A stretch of 21,827 nucleotides of DNA from a virus: positions 1 through 21,827 of IMG/VR virus record IMGVR_UViG_3300009409_000058; one strand, written 5' to 3'. The notes under the pieces are model-generated. The model did no database searches, was not told the DNA's origin, and was given only the letters and a program-made list of their open reading frames with translations. The translations under genes were made by a program, and so were the position numbers. This document shows, piece after piece, positions 12,577 through 21,788 of this stretch (its first letter is position 1; each line of letters starts with the position of its first letter).

Positions 12577-13329
12577 ATGGCTATAAATGTAAACACAGTA
12601 TATCAAACTGTTTTGCTTATACTAAACAAAGAACAACGGGGTTATATGACACCCACTGAGTTTAACAGTATAGGTACACAGGTTCAGTTAGAAATGTTTG
12701 AAAAATATTTTGAAGATATTAATCAACAAGTACGCATACCACAAACTGACACAGATTATGCTGATAGAGTAGAAAATATTGATGAAAAAATAGCTATATT
12801 TAAAACTTTTAATACCGCCAACTACATAACAAACAATAACTTAAGTTATTTTACTATTCCTAATGTAGATGCTTATGGTAATCAAACTACTTTTTACCGA
12901 CTTGGAACTGTACTTTATAATAATGAAACAGAAGTACAAAGAGTAGATAGAGGTGATTTTTATTATATTGATAAATCACTATTAACCAAACCCTCAACAA
13001 CTTTTCCTGTATATTTATATGAGAATAATTTATTATATGTTAAACCAACAACAATAGTAAGTAATATACAACTAGATTATATAAGAAAACCTAATGACGT
13101 TAAATGGGGTTTTACTGTTGGAGGACTAGGTCAATATATATATAATTCAAACACATATGATGTCACAAATGAACCAACCGGATCTTTAAATTTTGAAATT
13201 CATGACTCAGAACAAACTGAGGTAGTATTAAAAATATTAATTTATGCTGGTATAATAATCAGGGATCCTAATATAGTACAAGCTGCAGCACAACAAGTGG
13301 CTAATGACGAAGTAAATAAAAAAAGCTAA
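12577..13329 (+). CDS. Head-tail connector (ring-type) protein
   Basis: This 250-residue protein begins with a helical segment and a Gly-Tyr-Met-Thr-Pro-Thr-Glu-Phe-Asn motif (residues 22-30, in KEQRGYMTPTEFN) that recurs at the start of connector proteins of Bacteroidota phages. A beta-rich middle (FYRLGTVLYNNETEVQRVDR; LLYVKPTTIVSNIQLDYIRK) follows. The C-terminus is a helix pair (TEVVLKILIYAGIIIRDPNI, about 215-235, then QAAAQQVANDEVNKKS) matching the adaptor-ring plan of short-tailed phages. Such proteins form a ring beneath the portal and close the head. It is followed by tandem TAATAA and, six bases later, by the next structural gene. Exact ring number cannot be assigned; the family call rests on pattern and context. 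Confidence 0.65.
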   Translation: MAINVNTVYQTVLLILNKEQRGYMTPTEFNSIGTQVQLEMFEKYFEDINQQVRIPQTDTDYADRVENIDEKIAIFKTFNTANYITNNNLSYFTIPNVDAYGNQTTFYRLGTVLYNNETEVQRVDRGDFYYIDKSLLTKPSTTFPVYLYENNLLYVKPTTIVSNIQLDYIRKPNDVKWGFTVGGLGQYIYNSNTYDVTNEPTGSLNFEIHDSEQTEVVLKILIYAGIIIRDPNIVQAAAQQVANDEVNKKS

Positions 13330-13335
13330 TAAATT

Positions 13336-14562
13336 ATGGCAACACCTAACGGGGGATTAATCACAGAAACAGACGCACAATATTATGCAGGTACACAAGT
13401 ATTTATAGCAGCTAATAACCAAACTATATTTACAACTACGTTTAATACTGATCTTACTTTTGGAAGCAACGATCCCACTAATCCTTTATATAATACAAAT
13501 AATTTTAGATTATATACTAGCGTTAGTGGTGCTCAAGGAACATTTACTGAATACATTAATACATACACGGTTGTAAATGATATTATAACTTTTGGAGTTG
13601 TAATAGCTGATGGTACATATGTAGTAGTACAGTTATTAAGTCAGAGCGGGGGAGAGTTTGGTAACAACGATGCTTTTGGTAATGTTGTAGAAGAAAATTA
13701 TGGAAGTTATGCATATATATCGGTTGATGATTTAGTTAATAATTTTTTAGTAGCTTATGTTGGGGCTGGTAAATTAATATCTAGTGTTAAAAAAACAGAT
13801 GTTATTTTTCATACTAAAAGAGCACTACAAGAATTTAGTTATGATACACTAAGAAGTATTAATTCTCAAGAACTAACAATTCCAGCAAACCTAAGTGTAC
13901 CTCTTCCTCATGATTATGTTAATTATGTTAATGTTTCTTGGATTGATCAAGTAGGTGTAAAACATATAATATACCCTACAACTTTAACAAGTAATCCTTA
14001 CACAAAACCTATTCAAGATGCCAATGGGGTTCCTATTCAAAGTAGTACTGGTGCAACTATTACAGGTACTTCTATAACAGAAGAGAGGTGGGCTGAACAA
14101 AATACTACAATATTACAAGAAATAAGAGATGATATAACGGGAAGATTGTTATCTGATGGATTATGGGGTGTTTATGGAACAGGTCTTTTGGGTTATGGGC
14201 AACTATATGGTATGCAACCAGAGACTGCTCAAATGAATGGGTGGTTTACAATTAACGATAGAGATGGTAAAATGTCTTTTTCTAGTGATTTAAAAGATAA
14301 GTTAATAATATTAGAATATATATCGGATGGTTTATCATATGATCAAAATATGAGGGTTCCTAAATTAGCTGAAGAAGCGGTGTATGCTTATTTAATGCAT
14401 GCTATATTAGCTAGTAGAATAAATCAACCAGAATATGTTGTTCAAAGATTACGTAGAGAAAAAAGTGCTAAATTAAGAAATACAAAAATAAGGTTATCTA
14501 ATATTAAATCTAATGAGTTTATTCAGATTATGAGAGGTAAATCTAAATGGCTTAAATTTTAA
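13336..14562 (+). CDS. Second head-tail connector or tail structural protein
   Basis: This 408-residue protein follows the first connector by six bases. The N-terminal 130 residues are beta-rich and Asn/Thr-rich (FTTTFNTDLTFGSNDPTNP). From about 135 a helical core begins (VDDLVNNFLVAYVGAGKLI, SVKKTDVIFHTKRALQEFSY) that resembles the helical core of connector and tail-stabilising proteins in Bacteroidota phages, followed by a strand-rich part (LPHDYVNYVNVSWIDQVG), a second polar insert and a basic helix at the end (RLRREKSAKLRNTKIRLS). The beta N-terminus looks like an added domain on a connector core. It would join the portal-adaptor ring to the tail below. Function is inferred from position and fold impression. 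It ends with TAA four bases before the giant tail gene. Confidence 0.6.
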   Translation: MATPNGGLITETDAQYYAGTQVFIAANNQTIFTTTFNTDLTFGSNDPTNPLYNTNNFRLYTSVSGAQGTFTEYINTYTVVNDIITFGVVIADGTYVVVQLLSQSGGEFGNNDAFGNVVEENYGSYAYISVDDLVNNFLVAYVGAGKLISSVKKTDVIFHTKRALQEFSYDTLRSINSQELTIPANLSVPLPHDYVNYVNVSWIDQVGVKHIIYPTTLTSNPYTKPIQDANGVPIQSSTGATITGTSITEERWAEQNTTILQEIRDDITGRLLSDGLWGVYGTGLLGYGQLYGMQPETAQMNGWFTINDRDGKMSFSSDLKDKLIILEYISDGLSYDQNMRVPKLAEEAVYAYLMHAILASRINQPEYVVQRLRREKSAKLRNTKIRLSNIKSNEFIQIMRGKSKWLKF

Positions 14563-14566
14563 ATAA

Positions 14567-17500
14567 ATGGCAGAAGTTAAAAATTCTTTTATTAAGTCCA
14601 AAATGAATAAAGACCTGGATGCCAGGTTGTTGCCAAATGGTGAATATCGTGAAGGAATTAATATACAAGTAAGTAGATCCGAGGGGGCCGACGTTGGAGC
14701 GTTAGAGAATGTTTTAGGTAATAAATTAATTTTAGATTTAGTTACTAAAACTGGTATAAGTGGACTTGAGTGTATAGGTATGTATACTGATGATACTAAT
14801 AATAATATATATTTATTTTTAACAGATTATACAGCAACTAATATTGCTACAATAACAGGGAATAATCAAAGACAATTTAACGCTGCCTCTTTAAATTATT
14901 ATGAAGGAGCAAATAATTTTATATACCTATATAATACATCTACCAACACAGCAACAATGCTTGTTAGAGGAGCATTTTTGAATTTCTCTACAACAAACTC
15001 TATATTATCTGTAAATATATTAGAAGATTTATTGTTCTGGACAGATAACAGAAATCAACCAAGACGAATAAACGTACAGTTTGCTAATACTGATGCTGCT
15101 ATAACTAATCCAACATATTATACAACTGAAGATCAGATATCTGTAGCTTCATATAATCCTTATCCTGCTATAGATTTATATTATTTAAATTCAGACGTAT
15201 ATAATACTAACGGTGGTCAAGGAACTGTATTAACCACTCAATTGGGTATAGGAACAGATATAATTTTAGACCCAGCTAGTTTAATTGGTATAAATCCAGA
15301 ATATTTAATTGGTGCTGTTGTTACTGGTACAAATATTCCTACAGGTGCTACAATACATATTTATGCTGGTACTACTATAACACTAGACACATCTACAGCG
15401 GTGGCTGTAACAGCGGGAACTGTATTAACATTTAATGCTAATCAAAGCACAACTACATATGTAACTAGTATGTTGGATGTAAGTAGTCCTTTTCTTCCTA
15501 ATGGTACAGATATAAATCCAGATTACAATGCAAATTATTCGGGTGATCCGGATTATTTAGAAGATAAGTTTGTTAGGTTTAGTTATAGATTTAAATTTGA
15601 AGATGGTGAAGTTTCTATAATGGCTCCATTTACTCAAGCAACTTTTATACCTAAACAAGATGGTTATTTTTTAGGTGCTGATACAACTGGAACTCCTACA
15701 CCTGTTGGTAATACAACTGATGAAGATTCTACATATAGAACTACTATTGTTGAATTTATGGAAAATAAAGTAAATCAAATATTACTTCAAATACCATTAC
15801 CTTCACAAGGTAAATCATTAAATAATGATTTCAAAGTATCAGAAATAGAAATATTATATAAAGAATCTGATGGTTTAGCTGTGAAAATAGTAGATACTAT
15901 TTCCTCAGATGGTAATCAAGGTTTTGGAATGATGCCAGATCCTTCAAATCCAGTGGATTTTATAGCTAGAACAACAGAATCTGTTACATATAGTTATCAA
16001 GGTATAAAGCCTTATAAAACATTACCTGAGCAAGATTTAATTAGGGTATATGATAAAGTTCCTGTTAGAGCTTTAAGTCAAGAAATAATAAGTAACAGAG
16101 TTGTTTATGGTAATTTTCAAAATAAACATACACCACCTAATTCTTTAGAATTTAACGTAGGTATATTTGATAAATATAATTTTAATATAGGGCAAGCTCA
16201 GCCAGTTGCGGAGTGGTATACAAGTATAGTAGAATATCCAATGCACACTGTTAAACAAAACAGAAACTATCAAGTTGGGATAGTGTTGTCGGATAAATTT
16301 GGTAGATCATCTACAACTATATTATCATCTAAACAATCACAAGGGGTTTTTACTGATCCTATAAGTGGAGATCCTACTACTTTTCAAGGTGGTACCATAT
16401 ATCATCCTTATGAAGCCAACCCTGGGCTTAGTGGTAATAAAGTTAATTCTTGGCCTGGTGATTCTATAAAAATATTATTTAATCAAGCAATTGGTTCTAA
16501 TGGACCAATAGCTGGAGTTGAACCTAATTTAGAAAATTTTTGGCCCGGTATTTATAACGGAGATATAACTAGTGAATATTATAATCCTTTAGGTTGGTAT
16601 TCATATAAAGTTGTTGTTAAACAACAAGAACAAGAGTATTATAATGTATATCTTCCTGGTATATTAAATGGATATCCCAATGCGCCAGCTGCTCCACCAG
16701 ACCCAGCAAACACCATAAATTTTATTACTTTATTTGGAGATAATATAGATAAGGTGCCCGCAGATATGACAGGTGTTGGCCCTGATCAAAAACAATACAG
16801 AAGTGGTGTACAACTATATGGTAGGGTAACACCGGAATCTGTAAGTGTACCTTCTCCAACTAATAATACTCAATTCTACCCAGGAATATTAGCCAATAAT
16901 ACAATAGCTATAGCTAATCAAGACTCTATATTTGGTACGGTTGTTGATTATTTAGATGTTTATCAAACTGAGTCAAACCCTCCAGTAGGTAGAGTGTCCC
17001 AATCAGACGTAAATAATCCCATAGGAAGTGATCCTCAACCAGTAGCTACCACAACAGCTTATAATTTTTTATTAGGTGTTTATGAAACCGCACCGGTAGA
17101 GTCAGTTATAGATATATATTGGGAAACTTCTACTTCTGGTTTAATATCAGAATTAAATGAAGCTATTAATGCTGAAAGCGGTGGTATAGTTGGTTTTGAT
17201 ACCACTGATGGTACTGGAAAATGGGTTTATTTTCAAGATGAAAATATTATACCGGGTCAATCAGTAAATACAAGAGGTAATACATATGACTCGCTAGCAC
17301 CTTTTTATCCTATCTATGGGGGAGGAAGTGCGGTTGTAAATTCCATAATTAATTTAACATCAGTTATTGATGGTGCAGGTAGAAACAGGACAACTGAGTT
17401 TCAATTAAATAGAGATTCCGGTAATGGAGCTGAGGGGCAAGATACGTATAATATTACTATAACAACTGATAGTTTTTTTTATTATGGACAAAATGCTAAT

Positions 17501-19873
17501 ATAGATGAAACATATACGTTTACTTTTGAAATAACTGATTTAGATGAAGATAATCTACAAACAACTTTACTTTCTTTTGGAAGTTTACAAAATGTAGATC
17601 CTAGATTTACTAACTGTTTAACCGCTTATAATAATCCAACTGGACAAGAATTAATATATTCTTATGATGCGGTTAATGGCTCTGCAGACCCATCAAGAAA
17701 TACTGAAGATTTAACGTTTGCAATTGTTGAGCAAATTCCAGCCCTACCTCTTTTAACAATTGATCAACAAGGACAATTAAAAGATCCGGCAACTGTACTT
17801 AACGGGGCTATGACTGTAGAGGTATCAGTTACTGATGCGGCAGGTGCAGTGGCTACATGTACCACCGCATTAAATGGAAGTGTAGGTTATAGAACCTTAC
17901 CACTAAATGATGATTTTTATACATGTGGAAATAAGAGCATAGGTGGTGGGCCTTTAATAATAAATAAAGCCTCTGAATCATCTGGTTTTTATTGGACAAG
18001 TGATTATACTACTAATATAAATGGAGATGTTATCCCCGGTACTGGTGGTCCCGCGCCCGTAATAAATAGAGAGCCCGTATCTGGTTTAAGTTTACCAAAC
18101 TCATTAACTTATTTAGAGGGTACCACTGGTACTGATACTTTAAGTGTCGTATCAAGTTGTTCTACTGGGTCTACTTGGTCTTGGGTTAATACAAATAGAA
18201 CAGCAACAGCTAGTGTTACTAATGATTTTGAGTCAACTAATAGTAGATTAGCAGTTCTTGGGTCTAATGCATATGATGGTAAGTTAACTTTTAATAATCC
18301 CATTGGTATAACAACTGGTACTGCTTATATTATAGTAGATTTTGAAGTATCACTATTAAATGGTGTAACACTTTCTGATGCCCCTGGTTTAATTTGGCCA
18401 ACTTATTTACAATATAGAGTAGCAGGTACATCTACTTGGGAAAATGTTACTGATATTGAAGGCACACCTGTTGTGTTTGGTCAAACACAAATTAATGATT
18501 GGACTATATCAAAAGATGGTAATGGACCTTTTAATGATACAGGGGTTATTAACGATAGAACTAAATCTGAATCCACTGATGATGGTACTTATGATAAATT
18601 TAATGCTGCTGAATCATATACATATGGAAGAGGAACAGGTGTAGGTGCAAGTGCGCCAACATTAAAAGCAGTGTGTAGACAGTTGTTTGCTGTTGGTATG
18701 TGTCAGGCTTATAGAAATCAAACTTCGTTTGCGCCAGTAGCTTCTGCCCCAGACAAAATAGGGGACTACAGATTAACAGTAAGGTATCCAAGTGGAAGAA
18801 ACCAAGTATATAGCACGGCCGCTAGTGGGTGGGCTGATGGTGGTATAAACCCAGCTATATCTATAGGTTATTGTCCAACACCTCCTTATGATAATTATAC
18901 TAATGCACAACAAACCCAACAAGTAAAACTTCAGTTTGGTGATTTTTATAACCCTTTTCAATTAGGTTATAAACAAAATGAGTTATCATATTCTTATAGA
19001 GTAAGCACTAATGGGTCTGTAGATATATCAAACGCTGAAGCATTATCTACACCAGGAACAAACGTAGTATATGCTAGAGAGTGGGCATTTAAATATGTCT
19101 CAAGATTTTATTTAGATTCTAAATTAACTCAACCATGGGAACCTGGTACTGTTGGTAATAGTGGTTATAATGGTCAAACAGCTGATCTTTATTACTCATT
19201 TATATCTAATGAGAAAAATAAAGCTAATCCTGAAGATGGAAATGATTATTCTAATGTAGAAAAAGATAGATTTACAAAGTATTCAGAAACAAGATCTAGA
19301 ACTTCAAGTTCAAATGATATATTGTGGGCAGATGTGGATAGAAAATGGGTGGCGGAATTTACAAAGTTTGGTATAAAAGTTAAAAGTACAGCTCTACCCT
19401 TACAAAGATTAAGTGAAGGTGGGGGAGATCCTATTGTTTTACCAACTGGAGCGATTCCTGTTATAGCAAACTATAGTGATGGAGGACAAACAGTCTATAT
19501 GCGGGCTGGTAATGTAAACGTTGCTCCCGCAAATTACAATCTACCAGAACTTAAAATTATATTTGAAAGTAGTGAATACACATCTAATATTGCTACTGAT
19601 GCACAAAACTATGCTTCAATGATAATTGCAGAGGGCAGTTTAGACCCTAGTGGAGAAAATCCTATTGCTCAAAATATAACACAAAATTGGTGGTTGGGCC
19701 TTCAGGATGATTATCAACCAGTAACAGAGCTAACCTTTCATGCTGGTGGTAATAGTTCTTTAACATATTCACTAAACGGTGACGTTGCAACTATTACAAT
19801 AACTAATTGTAGATTAAGTAATGAGGTAGGTATAGCGCCTCAAGATTACTATGTAAACAATCCTAATGCTTAG
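14567..19873 (+). CDS. Giant tail structural protein (1768 aa)
   Basis: The N-terminal signature KSKMNKDLDARLLPNGEY (residues 11-28) and the following NIQVSRSEGADVGALENVLG match, in my memory, large tail-stabilising or tail-tube-end (muzzle-like) proteins of marine and Bacteroidota podoviruses. The chain is almost all beta, Asn/Thr/Tyr-rich, without a signal peptide or transmembrane segment. Residues about 985-1105 look like an Ig- or cadherin-like domain (FTFEITDLDEDNLQ; PLLTIDQQGQLKDPATV; AMTVEVSVTDAAGAV), a common insert in tail proteins that binds cell surfaces. Further strand-rich modules fill 1110-1600. The C-terminal 150 residues are also beta-rich and end with TAG TAA. It probably forms the distal tail with the 486-aa protein downstream. 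Domain limits are by eye, and a split or fused form relative to relatives is possible. Confidence 0.75.
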   Translation: MAEVKNSFIKSKMNKDLDARLLPNGEYREGINIQVSRSEGADVGALENVLGNKLILDLVTKTGISGLECIGMYTDDTNNNIYLFLTDYTATNIATITGNNQRQFNAASLNYYEGANNFIYLYNTSTNTATMLVRGAFLNFSTTNSILSVNILEDLLFWTDNRNQPRRINVQFANTDAAITNPTYYTTEDQISVASYNPYPAIDLYYLNSDVYNTNGGQGTVLTTQLGIGTDIILDPASLIGINPEYLIGAVVTGTNIPTGATIHIYAGTTITLDTSTAVAVTAGTVLTFNANQSTTTYVTSMLDVSSPFLPNGTDINPDYNANYSGDPDYLEDKFVRFSYRFKFEDGEVSIMAPFTQATFIPKQDGYFLGADTTGTPTPVGNTTDEDSTYRTTIVEFMENKVNQILLQIPLPSQGKSLNNDFKVSEIEILYKESDGLAVKIVDTISSDGNQGFGMMPDPSNPVDFIARTTESVTYSYQGIKPYKTLPEQDLIRVYDKVPVRALSQEIISNRVVYGNFQNKHTPPNSLEFNVGIFDKYNFNIGQAQPVAEWYTSIVEYPMHTVKQNRNYQVGIVLSDKFGRSSTTILSSKQSQGVFTDPISGDPTTFQGGTIYHPYEANPGLSGNKVNSWPGDSIKILFNQAIGSNGPIAGVEPNLENFWPGIYNGDITSEYYNPLGWYSYKVVVKQQEQEYYNVYLPGILNGYPNAPAAPPDPANTINFITLFGDNIDKVPADMTGVGPDQKQYRSGVQLYGRVTPESVSVPSPTNNTQFYPGILANNTIAIANQDSIFGTVVDYLDVYQTESNPPVGRVSQSDVNNPIGSDPQPVATTTAYNFLLGVYETAPVESVIDIYWETSTSGLISELNEAINAESGGIVGFDTTDGTGKWVYFQDENIIPGQSVNTRGNTYDSLAPFYPIYGGGSAVVNSIINLTSVIDGAGRNRTTEFQLNRDSGNGAEGQDTYNITITTDSFFYYGQNANIDETYTFTFEITDLDEDNLQTTLLSFGSLQNVDPRFTNCLTAYNNPTGQELIYSYDAVNGSADPSRNTEDLTFAIVEQIPALPLLTIDQQGQLKDPATVLNGAMTVEVSVTDAAGAVATCTTALNGSVGYRTLPLNDDFYTCGNKSIGGGPLIINKASESSGFYWTSDYTTNINGDVIPGTGGPAPVINREPVSGLSLPNSLTYLEGTTGTDTLSVVSSCSTGSTWSWVNTNRTATASVTNDFESTNSRLAVLGSNAYDGKLTFNNPIGITTGTAYIIVDFEVSLLNGVTLSDAPGLIWPTYLQYRVAGTSTWENVTDIEGTPVVFGQTQINDWTISKDGNGPFNDTGVINDRTKSESTDDGTYDKFNAAESYTYGRGTGVGASAPTLKAVCRQLFAVGMCQAYRNQTSFAPVASAPDKIGDYRLTVRYPSGRNQVYSTAASGWADGGINPAISIGYCPTPPYDNYTNAQQTQQVKLQFGDFYNPFQLGYKQNELSYSYRVSTNGSVDISNAEALSTPGTNVVYAREWAFKYVSRFYLDSKLTQPWEPGTVGNSGYNGQTADLYYSFISNEKNKANPEDGNDYSNVEKDRFTKYSETRSRTSSSNDILWADVDRKWVAEFTKFGIKVKSTALPLQRLSEGGGDPIVLPTGAIPVIANYSDGGQTVYMRAGNVNVAPANYNLPELKIIFESSEYTSNIATDAQNYASMIIAEGSLDPSGENPIAQNITQNWWLGLQDDYQPVTELTFHAGGNSSLTYSLNGDVATITITNCRLSNEVGIAPQDYYVNNPNA

Positions 19874-19905
19874 TAATAAATAAAATAAATAAGTAATAAT
19901 AAATT

Positions 19906-21366
19906 ATGGCAGCAATAGTAGAAGTTAAGTATTTCAATAGTTTTATTTTACGTAAAACATTAGATAGTACAAACATTGCGGTGTGGAACGGATCCAGAGG
20001 AAATAATACCTATACTGGAGGTGCGAGCCCTGTCCCTATTTCTTCTTCCCCAGCCACAACTAATGTTAATGCTTGGACAGTAGAGGAATCTAGAATACGA
20101 GGTGGTTTTAGCAACACAGATGTTGGTTATGGGGCTAAAGCTTATTTAGTAGAAGACGAACCTAGTGGGTCACGTAGAAATAATGCTATGATTTACTCAG
20201 GTATATTCAACTCAAGAACCGGTATAAATAATACTAACGTTTTTTCTGTTGCTGAAGATATAATTAAAGCTGTTGATCCAGCACAAGGATCTATACAGAA
20301 ATTGTATGCAGAAGACTCTTGGTTACAAATATTTCAAGAGAAAAAAGTAAATAGAGCACCTATAGATAAAGATTTATTATACACAACTGAGGGAAATACA
20401 GCTGTAACAGCTAGCAATAAAGTTATTGGTGCTGTTGATCCTTATGCTGGAAACTTTGGTATAAGTAAAAACCCTGAAAGTTTTGCTGTATATGGTTATA
20501 GAAAATATTTTACTGATAAAGATAGAAATGCGGTTCTCAGATTATCACACGATGGTATAACAGAAATATCTAATTATGGTATGATTGATTTCTTTAGAGA
20601 TCAATTTAGTACCGTAGGTAATGGTAAATTAGCTGGTTCATGGGACATATATAATAAACAATACGTTTTATCTATACAACCGGAAAACTTAAACACCTTT
20701 AAAACTTTATCATTTGATGAAATAACACAAGGGTGGACAAGTTTATATAGTTATAAACCGGAGCATGGTGTAAGCTTGAAAAGTAATTTTTATACAATAG
20801 GTCCAAGTTCTACAGCAAACACAGATACAGCTGGGTTATATCAACACTATGTTGCTACACAGCCTAGAGCAGAGTTTTATGGGGTTCAAGGTAAATCTAG
20901 TATTGAGTTCGTATTTAATCCAGAAAAAAGTGCATCTAAAGTATTTAAAACTATCAACTATGAAGGTAGTAATGGTTGGCAGATAGATTCATTTGTTTCT
21001 GATTTTACAGGTATAGGATCTGTAGATACAGACTTCTTAGAATTTTCAACAACAAATACTCAAGATACTACAGCATTAATATACAGCTATAATCAAGGTG
21101 CTTATGATAATTATGGGAATGTTTTTCCATCAGTATTAATACCCCCGGTTAATAGAGCTGGTTTCAGTAGAAAAGAAAATAAATATATGGCTAACCTTGT
21201 AAATTCAAGTATAGCAGCCCCAGGAGAAGTAATATTTGGAGCAGATATGACAGGTATAAAAGGTTATTTTGCAACTGTTACTATATCTAATGATACGGTT
21301 ACAGATCCCGGAGGTATGAAAGAATTATTTGCAGCATCTTCAGATTATGTAGAATCTGCTTATTAA
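19906..21366 (+). CDS. Tail structural protein (probably distal tail/muzzle partner)
   Basis: This 486-residue, beta-rich protein carries stretches I recall from conserved tail proteins of marine and Bacteroidota phages: WTVEESRIRGGF (about residues 57-68), MIYSGIFNSRTGINNTN (94-110), QEKKVNRAPIDKD (153-165) and NPESFAVYGYRKYF (198-211). The middle has a LSHDGITEISNYGMIDFFRD stretch and repeated aromatic strands, giving a propeller-like impression. In some relatives a region like this is part of the same chain as the large upstream tail protein, so here the pair may be a split form, or two parts of one tail assembly. No enzyme motif, signal peptide or coiled coil is seen. Its leader (19876-19905) is purely A/T/G-poor, and the stop is followed by the AAATT repeat leader of the next gene. 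Confidence 0.75.
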   Translation: MAAIVEVKYFNSFILRKTLDSTNIAVWNGSRGNNTYTGGASPVPISSSPATTNVNAWTVEESRIRGGFSNTDVGYGAKAYLVEDEPSGSRRNNAMIYSGIFNSRTGINNTNVFSVAEDIIKAVDPAQGSIQKLYAEDSWLQIFQEKKVNRAPIDKDLLYTTEGNTAVTASNKVIGAVDPYAGNFGISKNPESFAVYGYRKYFTDKDRNAVLRLSHDGITEISNYGMIDFFRDQFSTVGNGKLAGSWDIYNKQYVLSIQPENLNTFKTLSFDEITQGWTSLYSYKPEHGVSLKSNFYTIGPSSTANTDTAGLYQHYVATQPRAEFYGVQGKSSIEFVFNPEKSASKVFKTINYEGSNGWQIDSFVSDFTGIGSVDTDFLEFSTTNTQDTTALIYSYNQGAYDNYGNVFPSVLIPPVNRAGFSRKENKYMANLVNSSIAAPGEVIFGADMTGIKGYFATVTISNDTVTDPGGMKELFAASSDYVESAY

Positions 21367-21376
21367 ATTAAATTAA
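21365..21376 (+). repeat. (AAATT)2 leader directly before an ATG
   Basis: AAATT at 21365-21369 and 21370-21374 is followed by AAATG, whose ATG (21377) is the start codon, then another AAATT inside the gene. This is the same pentamer and phase as the longer array at 2971-2997, although the two genes are unrelated. Confidence 0.6.
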
Positions 21377-21787
21377 ATGAAATTAAATATACGTAAGATT
21401 ACAGAAAATGATTGGGATACATTAGTGTCTTGGTGGGATACTTGGCCTGAATGGACTAATCCACCAAAAGGTTTTTTACCAGATAATGGCACGGGTGGTC
21501 TTATGGTAGAAAAAAATGGTTTTCCAATAGTAGCTGGATTTTTATATTTTACAAACTCTGAAGCGGTATTATTAGAGTGGATCGTATCAGATCCTGAATA
21601 TAAAGATAAAGACAGAAAACTAGCTATAGAAACCTTAATAAATGGTGCTGAAATTTTCTGTAAAAATAATGGTAAAAATTATATGTTTACTATAGGTAGA
21701 AACATGTCTTTAATCAATATACATAAAAAATTAAACTGGACGGTGGATGAAAAACCATCATACGAAATAACAAAAAAAATAGAATAA
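21377..21787 (+). CDS. GNAT-like N-acetyltransferase
   Basis: This 136-residue protein starts with RKITENDWDTLVSWW (residues 6-20), has a GTGGLMVEKNGFPIVAGFLY core (38-57), a VLLEWIVSDPEY strand (64-75) and a helix with RKLAIETL (80-87), in the order of a GNAT fold. GNAT enzymes move an acetyl group from acetyl-CoA to an amine. The usual acetyl-CoA loop (R/Q-x-x-G-x-G/A) is degenerate here: the corresponding site reads DRKLAIE, so activity or acyl-donor use is uncertain. Similar small proteins occur among virion genes of marine phages, sometimes with no known substrate. It sits at the end of the tail genes and may modify a virion or host protein. The family call is fairly sure, the substrate unknown. 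Confidence 0.75.
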   Translation: MKLNIRKITENDWDTLVSWWDTWPEWTNPPKGFLPDNGTGGLMVEKNGFPIVAGFLYFTNSEAVLLEWIVSDPEYKDKDRKLAIETLINGAEIFCKNNGKNYMFTIGRNMSLINIHKKLNWTVDEKPSYEITKKIE

Positions 21788-21788
21788 T

